Shown here: piece by piece, positions 38,537 to 46,265 of the stretch
How the letters are laid out: every line of letters begins with the position of its first letter
Numbering within the stretch: position 1 is the stretch's first letter
Source of the DNA: Marinilabilia salmonicolor JCM 21150
GTDB taxonomy: Bacteria; Bacteroidota; Bacteroidia; Bacteroidales; Marinilabiliaceae
Length of the DNA: 64,000 bases
NCBI RefSeq assembly: GCF_000259075.1
Contig: NZ_AJKI01000044.1
Location: forward strand, 84,317 to 148,316
Direction: 5' to 3'
Position numbers and translations under genes: made by a program
Notes under the pieces: generated by a model
Databases searched by the model: none
What the model saw: the letters and a program-made list of their open reading frames with translations, nothing else
What the model was told of the DNA's origin: nothing

Positions 38537-39383
38537 AGGTCAATGTATATTCTTCGGGGAATTCAAATCCCGACTTCAATTCGCTAAATAATTTTTCAAA
38601 CATTTCACGGCCTTTTTCAGGATCCAGATTAATCCATCGCTCAGCAATAAAGAGCTTCTGTAAAAAGGCCAGTACTTTTTCAATGGTAAAATAGTTGAAG
38701 AATGTTTCTTCTTCAACAAAATGCCATTTTTGTATGTCCAGTTTTAATTCACGTTCGGTAATATTATCCATTTCAAAAATCTGAAGAAGGTCTTCGATGT
38801 GTTCTACCTCTGATTTCAGACCGAAATCTCTGGACCGGCTTTTTTTAAGAGCTTCAGTTACTTCATCGTTTCCAATAAGTGCCTGCTCATATTGTAGTTC
38901 GTGTTTTCGTCCGTTAAGTGCGGTAAGTACATTTGCAGTATCTTGTTGGTATTTTGCCAGTTGCCGGACAAAGGTGTTGGAGTTTTGGTACAGATAGGCA
39001 TAATAATCGGCACTTAGTTGCCGGGCTGCTTCCACTCTGCTTCCCGGAGCTTCCTCTCCGTGCATTGTAATGACAAATTCGTAAAGGTAATCAGGCAGTG
39101 CCTCAGTGTCTGCGGATTGTGCCAGCTTTCTGTCTGCCAGTGGTTCCAGTTCTTCTTTGCTGAAATTGCCACGGGAATCCCACTCTTTGCCCTCTTCAAA
39201 GAAGAGATTGAGCAGGTTTTCGTGGTCGAAAGGCAGATAGAAAAGCTTTAATAAAGCATAATCTTTGGTGGTTAACTCATCTGCCATCAGCTCTCTGAAA
39301 TCGACTGAGGAAAAGGACAATTTCTTTTCTTCAGGAACCAAATCAGGTAATCCGGCGACAAGATAGTAGTATCCTTTCGACAT
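38520..39383 (-). CDS. DUF2764 family protein of the V-ATPase operon
   Basis: A 287-residue, largely alpha-helical protein opening MSKGYYYLVAGLPDLVPEEK. It lies between subunits E and A, overlaps A by 17 bases and is 2 bases after E. DUF2764 genes are found in this place in Bacteroidota and spirochaete-type V-ATPase operons that lack a recognisable subunit C. Its helical character and size fit a replacement for the funnel-like C/d subunit joining the central stalk to the c-ring, but this is inference. No other gene in the cluster looks like C, F or G. Confidence 0.88.
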   Translation of the reverse strand: MSKGYYYLVAGLPDLVPEEKKLSFSSVDFRELMADELTTKDYALLKLFYLPFDHENLLNLFFEEGKEWDSRGNFSKEELEPLADRKLAQSADTEALPDYLYEFVITMHGEEAPGSRVEAARQLSADYYAYLYQNSNTFVRQLAKYQQDTANVLTALNGRKHELQYEQALIGNDEVTEALKKSRSRDFGLKSEVEHIEDLLQIFEMDNITERELKLDIQKWHFVEEETFFNYFTIEKVLAFLQKLFIAERWINLDPEKGREMFEKLFSELKSGFEFPEEYTLTYGKKR

Positions 39384-39385
39384 AT

Positions 39386-39997
39386 TTATTTTTTTTCAAA
39401 CAATAATTCAGTTGATTTGGGACGCAGATAGGTTTTAAAGAAGTTGTTGAAATCTTCATCGGTAAAACTGATTACATAGCTTCCGTCGGCCGGACCTACC
39501 TTAAATCCTGATTTCATATTCTTAGAAAACGAAAGTTGGAGACCTTTGTTTAAATGGTGGGCCAGTTGCTTCCTGAAATGGTCTTCCATTTCTTTGCGCT
39601 GACTCTCCGGAAGAATAACTTCGAGATCCATGCTCTCCTTTTTGATCCACCCGTCAATGGTCTTTTCAATCAAATCTCCAAGGTATTTTTTATCGGAAAA
39701 AAGTTCTTTGGTTGTGGGTTCCACAGCTTCCATCGTTACCAGGCCTGCAATATCCTGCTTGAGGGCAGCCATGGATTGCTCGAGAGCCATCTTCATTTCC
39801 GAATCCACGTGTTTTTTAATTTCTTCAGCTTTCTTTTCGGCATCTTCTATGGTCTGTCCGGCTTTCTTTTGGGCATCCTTTTCTATTGCTGAAGCCTTTT
39901 TACGAGCTTCCTCCAGGATGGCTTCTGCTTCCTCTTTGGCTTTCTGGACCCCTTCGTTGTATATCTTTTCGGTAAGGTCCTGAAGTTTTTTTGTCAT
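39386..39997 (-). CDS. ntpE: V-type ATPase subunit E (peripheral stalk)
   Basis: A 203-residue subunit. The first 90 residues form a charged Ala/Glu/Lys-rich coiled coil (AKEEAEAILEEARKKASAIE) and the C-terminal half is a compact mixed domain. It forms the stator stalk that holds the A/B head. It is the first gene of the operon; the promoter must lie in the 359 bases upstream. No separate subunit G/H partner gene was found. Confidence 0.92.
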   Translation of the reverse strand: MTKKLQDLTEKIYNEGVQKAKEEAEAILEEARKKASAIEKDAQKKAGQTIEDAEKKAEEIKKHVDSEMKMALEQSMAALKQDIAGLVTMEAVEPTTKELFSDKKYLGDLIEKTIDGWIKKESMDLEVILPESQRKEMEDHFRKQLAHHLNKGLQLSFSKNMKSGFKVGPADGSYVISFTDEDFNNFFKTYLRPKSTELLFEKK

Positions 39998-40356
39998 AGT
40001 TTCAATTTTTATAGTGAAGAAACGACTTTTGTTCCAATAGTTTTTGCGTTTTTTAATTCCTCTAAAATAGGTTTTTTACAAATATCATACAAGTCCTGAC
40101 ATGGGGTGTTGTTTTGGTTTTTTTTGCAGGACAAAATAGTAAGTGTTTGTTGGATAAGGGATTGAGCTCAGGGAAGTTTCTGTATATGTAAAAGTAAGCA
40201 TTTCTGCTGAAATTACTGAGATGTCAAAAATCGATGCTGAAGGGTTTCTTTGGTTTCAATGCAAAAAAAATGCCTTACACCGCGGGTTTGGTGCAAGGCA
40301 TTTTATGTGATTAAGTGTGTTTGTGTTTTACAAAATCTTAACAAATATTCAGGGAT
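39998..40356. other. Intergenic region upstream of the V-ATPase operon
   Basis: 359 bases that must contain the operon's promoter (minus strand) and the terminator of the DUF4270 transcript at 40266-40306. No exact TAnnTTTG motif was found; no gene seen. Confidence 0.5.
40266..40306 (-). terminator. Terminator of the glycogen synthase-DUF4270 transcript
   Basis: On the minus strand AATGCCTTGCACC pairs with GGTGTAAGGCATT (one mismatch) around 8 bases and is followed by a run of T. It is strong. Confidence 0.9.
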
Positions 40357-41814
40357 TTAAAGAGTGTCGATGCTGACCTCCTTTATCCTGATTTTTGGAT
40401 TCGGATTGTCCGAATTGTTTGAGTTTTTCAACAAAACTTTCCAGGGATAGGAAGCAGGATCTGGTGTGGAAAGATAGTAAGGACCTCTTAAATCCTCTTT
40501 TTCTACCATCATAAGAAATGATTCCCTATACATTCGGAAGGTATATGTTCCTGTCTCTTCAACAAAATCTCCTCCGGAAAACCCTGATGACCACTCGGTA
40601 GTGTCATCGGTGTCGTATGAGTAGCCAGGTTGTACATAACGGTCACCGTCTTTTTTATACAGCCTTAATGCCTGAGCTGCTGGAGAGAAAAAGTTATCAT
40701 CTTCATATTGTTTTGTGGTATCGGCTTCGAAGATAATGTCAACAGCGCTGATTCCATTGTATTCGTTGTTCTTCTCTGTATCCAGTTTCTCTTTCCAATA
40801 ACTGAAAAGGTTTACCTGATCTCCGTCTTCATTGACTAACATTATATCGTTAAAGTCGATTTCAACCATACTTCCGGCCATTCCCTGTGCTATCAGGTGT
40901 TCGGTTTCCTGATCATTAAAAGTTACGGCTTCCTGATTGTTGTGGGAGAATCTGTTAAGTCTAACACACTCCAGATTAATCGGGAAGGTGTAGGATGTTT
41001 GAACAGTGTCCACCACCTCATTGGCATTGTCAACCGTGTCGATAACGTAATATGAATAATACATTTTCATATTTGAGAGCTCATCGGTAAGATTGAATTC
41101 GATTAGTGATCCGGCAGTTTCTGTGTCGGACAGTGAAGACTGTATAAATAAGGCACCGAAAGTTTCTCTGAAAGCTTTTCGATCACTCATTATTGAGTCA
41201 TTGAGGTTGAAAACCTCATTAGCCACCGCGTCATCAAGTTTTAACTGCCAGATGTTAGTGTAGTTGTTTTGTATCCAGGAGGAGTCCGCTAGTCCGTCGT
41301 TGGCACTTTTGATAATTGTCGAAATCGGAGTTTCATCGTAAAGACCATCTACCGGCATGTCTGAATAATAGGTTTCGGTCATTGATAAAGGGGCGTTGAA
41401 CCGATGAACACTTACCTCGTGTTTTGCATCTTTGTTACCCAGCCACCATTCTTTTACATAGGCCAGATTGAGCACAAGTGAATCTACAAAATACTCCCTT
41501 GCTTCGGTGGTTTTATTTAAACTGCCAATTCGTTCGCCCAAATTAATTTCGGTAATGAAGGATGCTTCGGTAGGACCTGTGAACGGGTCATTTACGGATC
41601 CCAGTATTGCATAGCTGGCATCGCTCGATATTAAATTGCCCGGATCATAATTTTGTCCCATCAAACGCGAAGTGGCATCGGTTCCGGTGAAGATATCCTC
41701 CGGGGGTAAAACATCCAGCCCAAGGGTTCCTGATTCTTCTTTACAGGACGAGAAAATAGCAAGTGTTGCCAGAATTAAGGGCATGAATTGCCGGAGACTT
41801 CTTTTGTTCAGCAT
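40357..41814 (-). CDS. DUF4270 family lipoprotein
   Basis: A 485-residue lipoprotein with a signal peptide ending at FSSC (C24), followed by KEESGTLGLDVLPPED. This opening motif, in particular GLDVLPP, identifies the DUF4270 family, a large group of predicted outer-membrane lipoproteins of Bacteroidota with beta-rich domains. The acidic/polar residues after C24 (KEES) resemble export signals of surface lipoproteins. Function is unknown. It follows the glycogen synthase-like gene by 40 bases, an arrangement common in this phylum. Confidence 0.9.
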   Translation of the reverse strand: MLNKRSLRQFMPLILATLAIFSSCKEESGTLGLDVLPPEDIFTGTDATSRLMGQNYDPGNLISSDASYAILGSVNDPFTGPTEASFITEINLGERIGSLNKTTEAREYFVDSLVLNLAYVKEWWLGNKDAKHEVSVHRFNAPLSMTETYYSDMPVDGLYDETPISTIIKSANDGLADSSWIQNNYTNIWQLKLDDAVANEVFNLNDSIMSDRKAFRETFGALFIQSSLSDTETAGSLIEFNLTDELSNMKMYYSYYVIDTVDNANEVVDTVQTSYTFPINLECVRLNRFSHNNQEAVTFNDQETEHLIAQGMAGSMVEIDFNDIMLVNEDGDQVNLFSYWKEKLDTEKNNEYNGISAVDIIFEADTTKQYEDDNFFSPAAQALRLYKKDGDRYVQPGYSYDTDDTTEWSSGFSGGDFVEETGTYTFRMYRESFLMMVEKEDLRGPYYLSTPDPASYPWKVLLKNSNNSDNPNPKIRIKEVSIDTL

Positions 41815-41854
41815 AAAAATCCAGTCTGTTTTGATCGTTTAAAATTATCGAACG

Positions 41855-42655
41855 CTACAATTGGTCGTAAAACTCATTGTAGGCATCCATGTATTTGTCT
41901 TCGGGCTGATATTCAAGGAATGGTTTGCCCGATTCTTTGATGTATTTTTCAATTTCGGGGTTGATCTTTTCCGATCCCTGAATAATGGCATCTGAATTGT
42001 CTATTGCCAGCTTTGTGAGGGTTACAAAGTTGGCTGGATCCAGAACTTTTAAATCATCATCCGAAATGCCTTCGAGTTTTGCCTTTTCTTTAATGTTTGG
42101 GTTAAGGTCATTGGTGAAATCATCATCAAAAACGGAATAGACGATTTTTGAATCAGCAAAATATGGGTCGTCATTCATGGTCTTTTTGATGTAAAGTGGT
42201 GCCAGTGCGGTAAACCAACCCTGACAATGCACAACATCCGGCGCCCATCTAAGCTTCTTGGTGGTTTCCAAAACCCCGCGGGCAAAAAAGATGATGCGCT
42301 CATCGTTATCTTCAAATTCCTTGCCATCATCGTCAATGATGGTATTTTTTCTCGAGAAATAATCTTCGTTGTCGATGAAATACACCTGCATACGGGCTGC
42401 CTGGATAGAGGCTACCTTGATTATCAGCGGGTGATCGGTGTCATCGATAATCAGATTCATCCCTGAGAGACGTATCACTTCATGGAGTTGATTGCGTCGC
42501 TCATTGATGTTGCCAAAACGTGGCATGAAAGTTCTGATTTGTTTTCCTCTTTCCTGAATGCCCTGAGGTAGATTCCTGCAAAGTGCCGACATTGAATTTT
42601 CGGGCAGATAAGGGGTTATTTCCTGTGAGATGAATAAGACCTTGTTATTTTCCAT
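41855..42655 (-). CDS. Glycogen/starch synthase, GT5 N-terminal domain only
   Basis: A 266-residue protein matching the N-terminal (acceptor-side) half of GT5 glycogen synthases: KVLFISQEITPYLPENSMSA at the start, RIIFFARGVLE, and WAPDVVHCQGWFTALAPLYI. Full GT5 enzymes exceed 450 residues and need the C-terminal nucleotide-sugar domain, which is absent; the frame ends normally with an acidic tail. The acceptor-lid KxGG motif near the start is not present. It is therefore probably not a complete synthase, although similar short genes are conserved in Bacteroidota beside panC. Possible roles are a regulator or a degenerate enzyme. Confidence 0.88.
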   Translation of the reverse strand: MENNKVLFISQEITPYLPENSMSALCRNLPQGIQERGKQIRTFMPRFGNINERRNQLHEVIRLSGMNLIIDDTDHPLIIKVASIQAARMQVYFIDNEDYFSRKNTIIDDDGKEFEDNDERIIFFARGVLETTKKLRWAPDVVHCQGWFTALAPLYIKKTMNDDPYFADSKIVYSVFDDDFTNDLNPNIKEKAKLEGISDDDLKVLDPANFVTLTKLAIDNSDAIIQGSEKINPEIEKYIKESGKPFLEYQPEDKYMDAYNEFYDQL

Positions 42656-43398
42656 TTTTTCAAGGATATATTAAGATAAATATTTTACAAAAGTACAAAA
42701 AATATGCTATCCCCCCAAAGTTGTTTGTGTGGTATGAATTGCTTTTGCGCTGGTTTTCAGGGAGGCACGTTTTTGTGAGGGAGGGTTGTTGTCAGCTCTT
42801 TACTTTTGTTTGTTTACCGGGAGCGATTGTGGTGGCTGTTTCTTAGGTTCTGATGGTCAGTGAGATTAATGACAGATTGCGGTATTTTAGTCTTAAGCTA
42901 TGACTTGGTTTTTATCTTTATCTGGTTTATTGACTTCGTCGATCTTCGACTCATGAGCTTTTGTTATGAATAATCCAGGTTTAAACCCTGAAAAGTCCTG
43001 TTCATTGGCCACAGGGTGACGTAATCTTAAATTTTAACCCGCCATGTGTATATCAGAAGATCAGATTAAGTTTGAATTTAAAAGTGGTTTGTGTTATGCA
43101 GATTGTCGGACGCAGCAACAATTATGTTGATAAATTCTTTGTTCGGAAATAGGTTTTTGAAAACCAAAACTTTACAAAACCATAATCGGTATAAGGGTTT
43201 AAGAGATGAAATCCTTTTTGGAAGAATATTTGGGAAACTGTTGGCAATAAAAGAATATTTAAAGAAGATTGCAGGTTAGGTTGGGAATTATTATTTATTT
43301 TGTCTCTTTTTTTGAAAACCTGAATTAGTGATGCCCCCGTGCTTTTCATGCAACGTATTACAATGAGAAAACTGCTGCCGGGCTTATATTCTATTGAT
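42656..43398. other. 743-base region between glycogen synthase-like gene and panC
   Basis: It contains the divergent promoters (not clearly identified), the third copy of the 16-base repeat at 42966, and a small palindrome GTCGATCTTCGAC near it. The 62-codon ORF at 43091-43279 has no recognisable features. The frame of panC is open to 43339, but the extra 20 residues are not like the family. Confidence 0.5.
42966..42982 (+). repeat. Dispersed 16-base repeat, copy 3
   Basis: ATGAATAATCCAGGTTT shares 16 of 17 bases with the other two copies. The preceding bases TCATGAGCTTTTGTT resemble TCATGAATTTTCGTT at about 23857, suggesting a longer decayed unit. Confidence 0.65.
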
Positions 43399-44253
43399 AT
43401 GGAACTGATAAAAACTAAACAAGAGCTGAACGAAAAAATAATTCAGTTAAGAAACGAAAATAAAACCATTGGTTTTGTTCCCACCATGGGGGCTTTGCAT
43501 CAGGGACACCTGTCTTTGGTGGAAGCTGCGGGTAAGCAATGTGATGAAGTGGTGGTAAGCATTTTTGTTAACCCCAGTCAGTTTAATGACCCCGGAGACC
43601 TGGAGCGTTATCCCCGTGATTTGGATAAGGATATGAATCTTTTGAAAAATACCGCCTGTGAACTTCTGTTTGCTCCATCTGTTGAAGAAGTATATCCTGA
43701 AACGGACGAAAGAGTTTTTGATTTCGGAGCGTTGGATAAAGTAATGGAAGGCGAGCATCGTCCCGGGCATTTTAATGGTGTGGCACAGGTTGTGAGCCGT
43801 CTATTTGAAATGGTGAAGCCGGATAAAGCATTTTTTGGGCAGAAGGATTTTCAACAACTGGCCATTGTTCGTGAAATGGAACGTCAGTTAAATTCAGGCA
43901 TTGAAATTGTTGCATGTCCTATTGTGCGTGAAGCTGACGGACTTGCAATGAGTAGCAGAAATATGCTTTTAACAAAAAAACACAGAAAAAGTGCTCCTTT
44001 GATAGCCAAAACTTTAAAGGAATCTTGTAATTTTGTCCCCTTTAAAAATATTGCTGAAATTAAAGCGTTTGTTATCGGCAGTATTAACGGGGATGAAAAC
44101 CTTGGAGTTGAGTATTTTGATGTTGTGGACGGCAATACATTGCAGCCGGTTGACAGATGGGAAGATAGCTCTTATATTGTAGGGTGTATTGCTGTTTTTG
44201 CAGGGAAAATCAGATTGATTGACAATATAATTTATAAGAATCCGGGAAAGTGA
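43399..44253 (+). CDS. panC: Pantothenate synthetase
   Basis: A 284-residue enzyme joining pantoate and beta-alanine with ATP to give pantothenate, the precursor of coenzyme A. The start at 43399 (MELIKTKQELNEKI) fits the family; an upstream in-frame start at 43339 would add 20 unrelated residues. Motifs are GFVPTMGALHQGHLSLVEAA (HxGH nucleotide-binding signature), VSIFVNPSQF, GQKDFQQLAIVR and MSSRNMLL. panD follows on the same strand after 197 bases. Confidence 0.97.
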   Translation: MELIKTKQELNEKIIQLRNENKTIGFVPTMGALHQGHLSLVEAAGKQCDEVVVSIFVNPSQFNDPGDLERYPRDLDKDMNLLKNTACELLFAPSVEEVYPETDERVFDFGALDKVMEGEHRPGHFNGVAQVVSRLFEMVKPDKAFFGQKDFQQLAIVREMERQLNSGIEIVACPIVREADGLAMSSRNMLLTKKHRKSAPLIAKTLKESCNFVPFKNIAEIKAFVIGSINGDENLGVEYFDVVDGNTLQPVDRWEDSSYIVGCIAVFAGKIRLIDNIIYKNPGK

Positions 44254-44450
44254 CACAGAGCTTGTGACAGCTCTTTCAGGAACGGGTTCTGGAAACCTTA
44301 CCGGATGATTGATTACTTTTGACAAAGGTCAGAAGTTTTCCGGTTTTGTGATTGAGAGAGAAATTGGTATTTTTCTGATTAATGGGCCTGGGTTGTTTTT
44401 ATTAAAAGAAAAAAAAGAGACTACCTGGCCGTTAAGTAAATTGAATTCAG

Positions 44451-44801
44451 ATGAACGTTGAGGTTGTAAAATCTAAACTGCACAATGTAACGGTTACCGA
44501 AGCCAATCTTAATTATGTGGGAAGCATAACCATTGATTCAGAACTGATGGAAGCTGCAAACATTATTGAGAATGAAAAGGTTCAGGTGGTTAACAATAAC
44601 AACGGGGAACGCCTGGAGACTTATGTCATCAAGGGAGAACCCGGTTCGGGTGTGATTTGCCTGAATGGTGCTGCTGCCAGAAAAGTGGCTGTTGGCGATA
44701 TTGTTATCATCATCACTTATGCTTCCATGCCGTTGGATGAGGCAAAGGCTTATAAACCGGTGTTTATTTTTCCTGACACAGGTACCAATAAGCTGATTTG
44801 A
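44451..44801 (+). CDS. panD: Aspartate 1-decarboxylase proenzyme
   Basis: A 116-residue pyruvoyl-dependent enzyme that makes beta-alanine from aspartate for pantothenate synthesis. The self-processing site G24-S25 is visible in [15 protein letters not shown]; cleavage there yields the pyruvoyl group. Y58-type motif [16 protein letters not shown] and the conserved [13 protein letters not shown] follow. It works together with panC upstream; a strong terminator lies 27 bases beyond. Confidence 0.97.
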   Translation: MNVEVVKSKLHNVTVTEANLNYVGSITIDSELMEAANIIENEKVQVVNNNNGERLETYVIKGEPGSGVICLNGAAARKVAVGDIVIIITYASMPLDEAKAYKPVFIFPDTGTNKLI

Positions 44802-44827
44802 CAGAGAAATCTTTTATGTAGAATATG

Positions 44828-44852
44828 AACCCCGGGAAACCGGGGTTTTTTA
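44828..44852 (+). terminator. Terminator after panD
   Basis: AACCCCGG-GAAA-CCGGGGTT, a perfect GNRA-loop hairpin followed by T's. Confidence 0.92.
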
Positions 44853-44867
44853 TTGGCTGAAAATTTT

Positions 44868-44875
44868 TAAGTTTG
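44868..44875 (+). promoter_or_regulatory. Possible -7 promoter element (TAAGTTTG) for radA
   Basis: It is an exact TAnnTTTG match 19 bases before the radA ATG and just after the panD terminator. No -33 element was seen at normal spacing. Confidence 0.4.
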
Positions 44876-44894
44876 TTTCAAAATATGAAGAAAA

Positions 44895-46265
44895 ATGGCC
44901 AAAACTAAAACTGTTTTTGTTTGTCAGAATTGTGGTGCCGAATCTCCCAAATGGGTCGGTAAATGCTATGCATGCGGTGAATGGAATACCTATGTGGAAG
45001 AGATTTCTATTACAGGTAAAACCAAAGACAAACGCCTCTCTCTCTCCTTGGGAAATGACAAGCAAAAACCGGTGGCGGTGTCGTCGGTTACGGTAAGTGA
45101 TATTCCTCGCATCGATACGGGCATTGTTGAACTTAACAGGGTTCTGGGAGGGGGGATTGTGCCCGGGTCCCTGGTATTGCTTGGAGGAGAACCCGGCATT
45201 GGGAAATCTACCCTGGTGCTGCAGATGGCGATGAAACTTACAAGTCAGAAGATTCTATATGTTTCGGGAGAAGAAAGTCCCCAGCAGATCAAACTTCGTG
45301 CCGACAGATTAAGTGACCTGAACGGTGATCACTGTATGTTGGTTGGAGAGACTTCTCTGGAGCAGATTTTGGTTCACATTGAGAATGAAAATCCGGGTTT
45401 TGTCGTCATTGATAGTATCCAGACTATGGAACGCGAGGCAATTGAATCGGCTCCGGGAAGTGTATCCCAGATCAGGGAATGTACTGCGGCTATTCTAAAA
45501 GTTGCTAAAGAAAAAAATATCCCTGTTTTGTTGATTGGACATATCAATAAGGAGGGGAATCTTGCAGGTCCAAAAGTGCTGGAACACATTGTGGATGTGG
45601 TTCTACAGTTTGAAGGCGACCGACAGTATATGTATCGGATTTTACGTTCTGTGAAGAATCGGTTTGGATCGACATCAGAAATTGGGATTTTTGAAATGCA
45701 GAGTGACGGCCTCAGGGAGGTGAGTAATCCTTCGGAGATGCTGCTGGCTCAACATGAGGAGGATATGAGCGGGATTGCCATCTCGGCTGCCATGGAAGGA
45801 ATCCGTCCTTTTATGATTGAGGTACAGGCACTGGCAAGTACTGCCGCTTATGGAACGCCGCAACGTTCTTCTACGGGTTTCGATCTCAGACGGTTGAATA
45901 TGTTGCTTGCCGTTTTGGAGAAGCGGGCAGGGTTTAAACTCGCAGCAAAGGATGTCTTTTTAAATATTGCCGGGGGCCTCAAGGTGAGCGACCCTGCAAT
46001 TGATCTTGCGGTGGTTACTTCTGTTTTGTCTTCCAATACAGATCTGACTGTTCCGCGTGGAGTTTGCCTGACGGGAGAGGTTGGCCTGTCAGGAGAAATA
46101 AGGCCTGTAACCAGGATCGAGCAACGGGTGAGTGAGGCTGAAAAACTTGGCTTTAAGTCAATTGTGGTGCCCCGGTACAACAGAGGTTTTAATCCGGAAG
46201 CTTATGGCATTAAGGTGGTGCAGGCCTCCAAAATAGAGGAGGCCTTCAGGTTTCTTTTTGCTTAG
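44895..46265 (+). CDS. radA: DNA repair protein RadA (Sms)
   Basis: A 456-residue recombination helicase that processes branched DNA with RecA. The N-terminus has a four-cysteine zinc finger (CQNCGAESPKWVGKCYACGE). A RecA-like core follows (Walker A GGEPGIGKSTL, Walker B VIDSIQTM, the RadA signature KNRFGSTSEIG), then a C-terminal Lon-protease-like domain (NIAGGLKVSDPAIDLAVVTS). The length is normal. Its last 4 bases overlap the end of the convergent penicillin-binding protein gene. Confidence 0.97.
   Translation: MAKTKTVFVCQNCGAESPKWVGKCYACGEWNTYVEEISITGKTKDKRLSLSLGNDKQKPVAVSSVTVSDIPRIDTGIVELNRVLGGGIVPGSLVLLGGEPGIGKSTLVLQMAMKLTSQKILYVSGEESPQQIKLRADRLSDLNGDHCMLVGETSLEQILVHIENENPGFVVIDSIQTMEREAIESAPGSVSQIRECTAAILKVAKEKNIPVLLIGHINKEGNLAGPKVLEHIVDVVLQFEGDRQYMYRILRSVKNRFGSTSEIGIFEMQSDGLREVSNPSEMLLAQHEEDMSGIAISAAMEGIRPFMIEVQALASTAAYGTPQRSSTGFDLRRLNMLLAVLEKRAGFKLAAKDVFLNIAGGLKVSDPAIDLAVVTSVLSSNTDLTVPRGVCLTGEVGLSGEIRPVTRIEQRVSEAEKLGFKSIVVPRYNRGFNPEAYGIKVVQASKIEEAFRFLFA

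Noticed and set aside
43091..43279. 62-codon ORF before panC
   Set aside because: No homologous features, no start signal and an AT-rich non-coding look.
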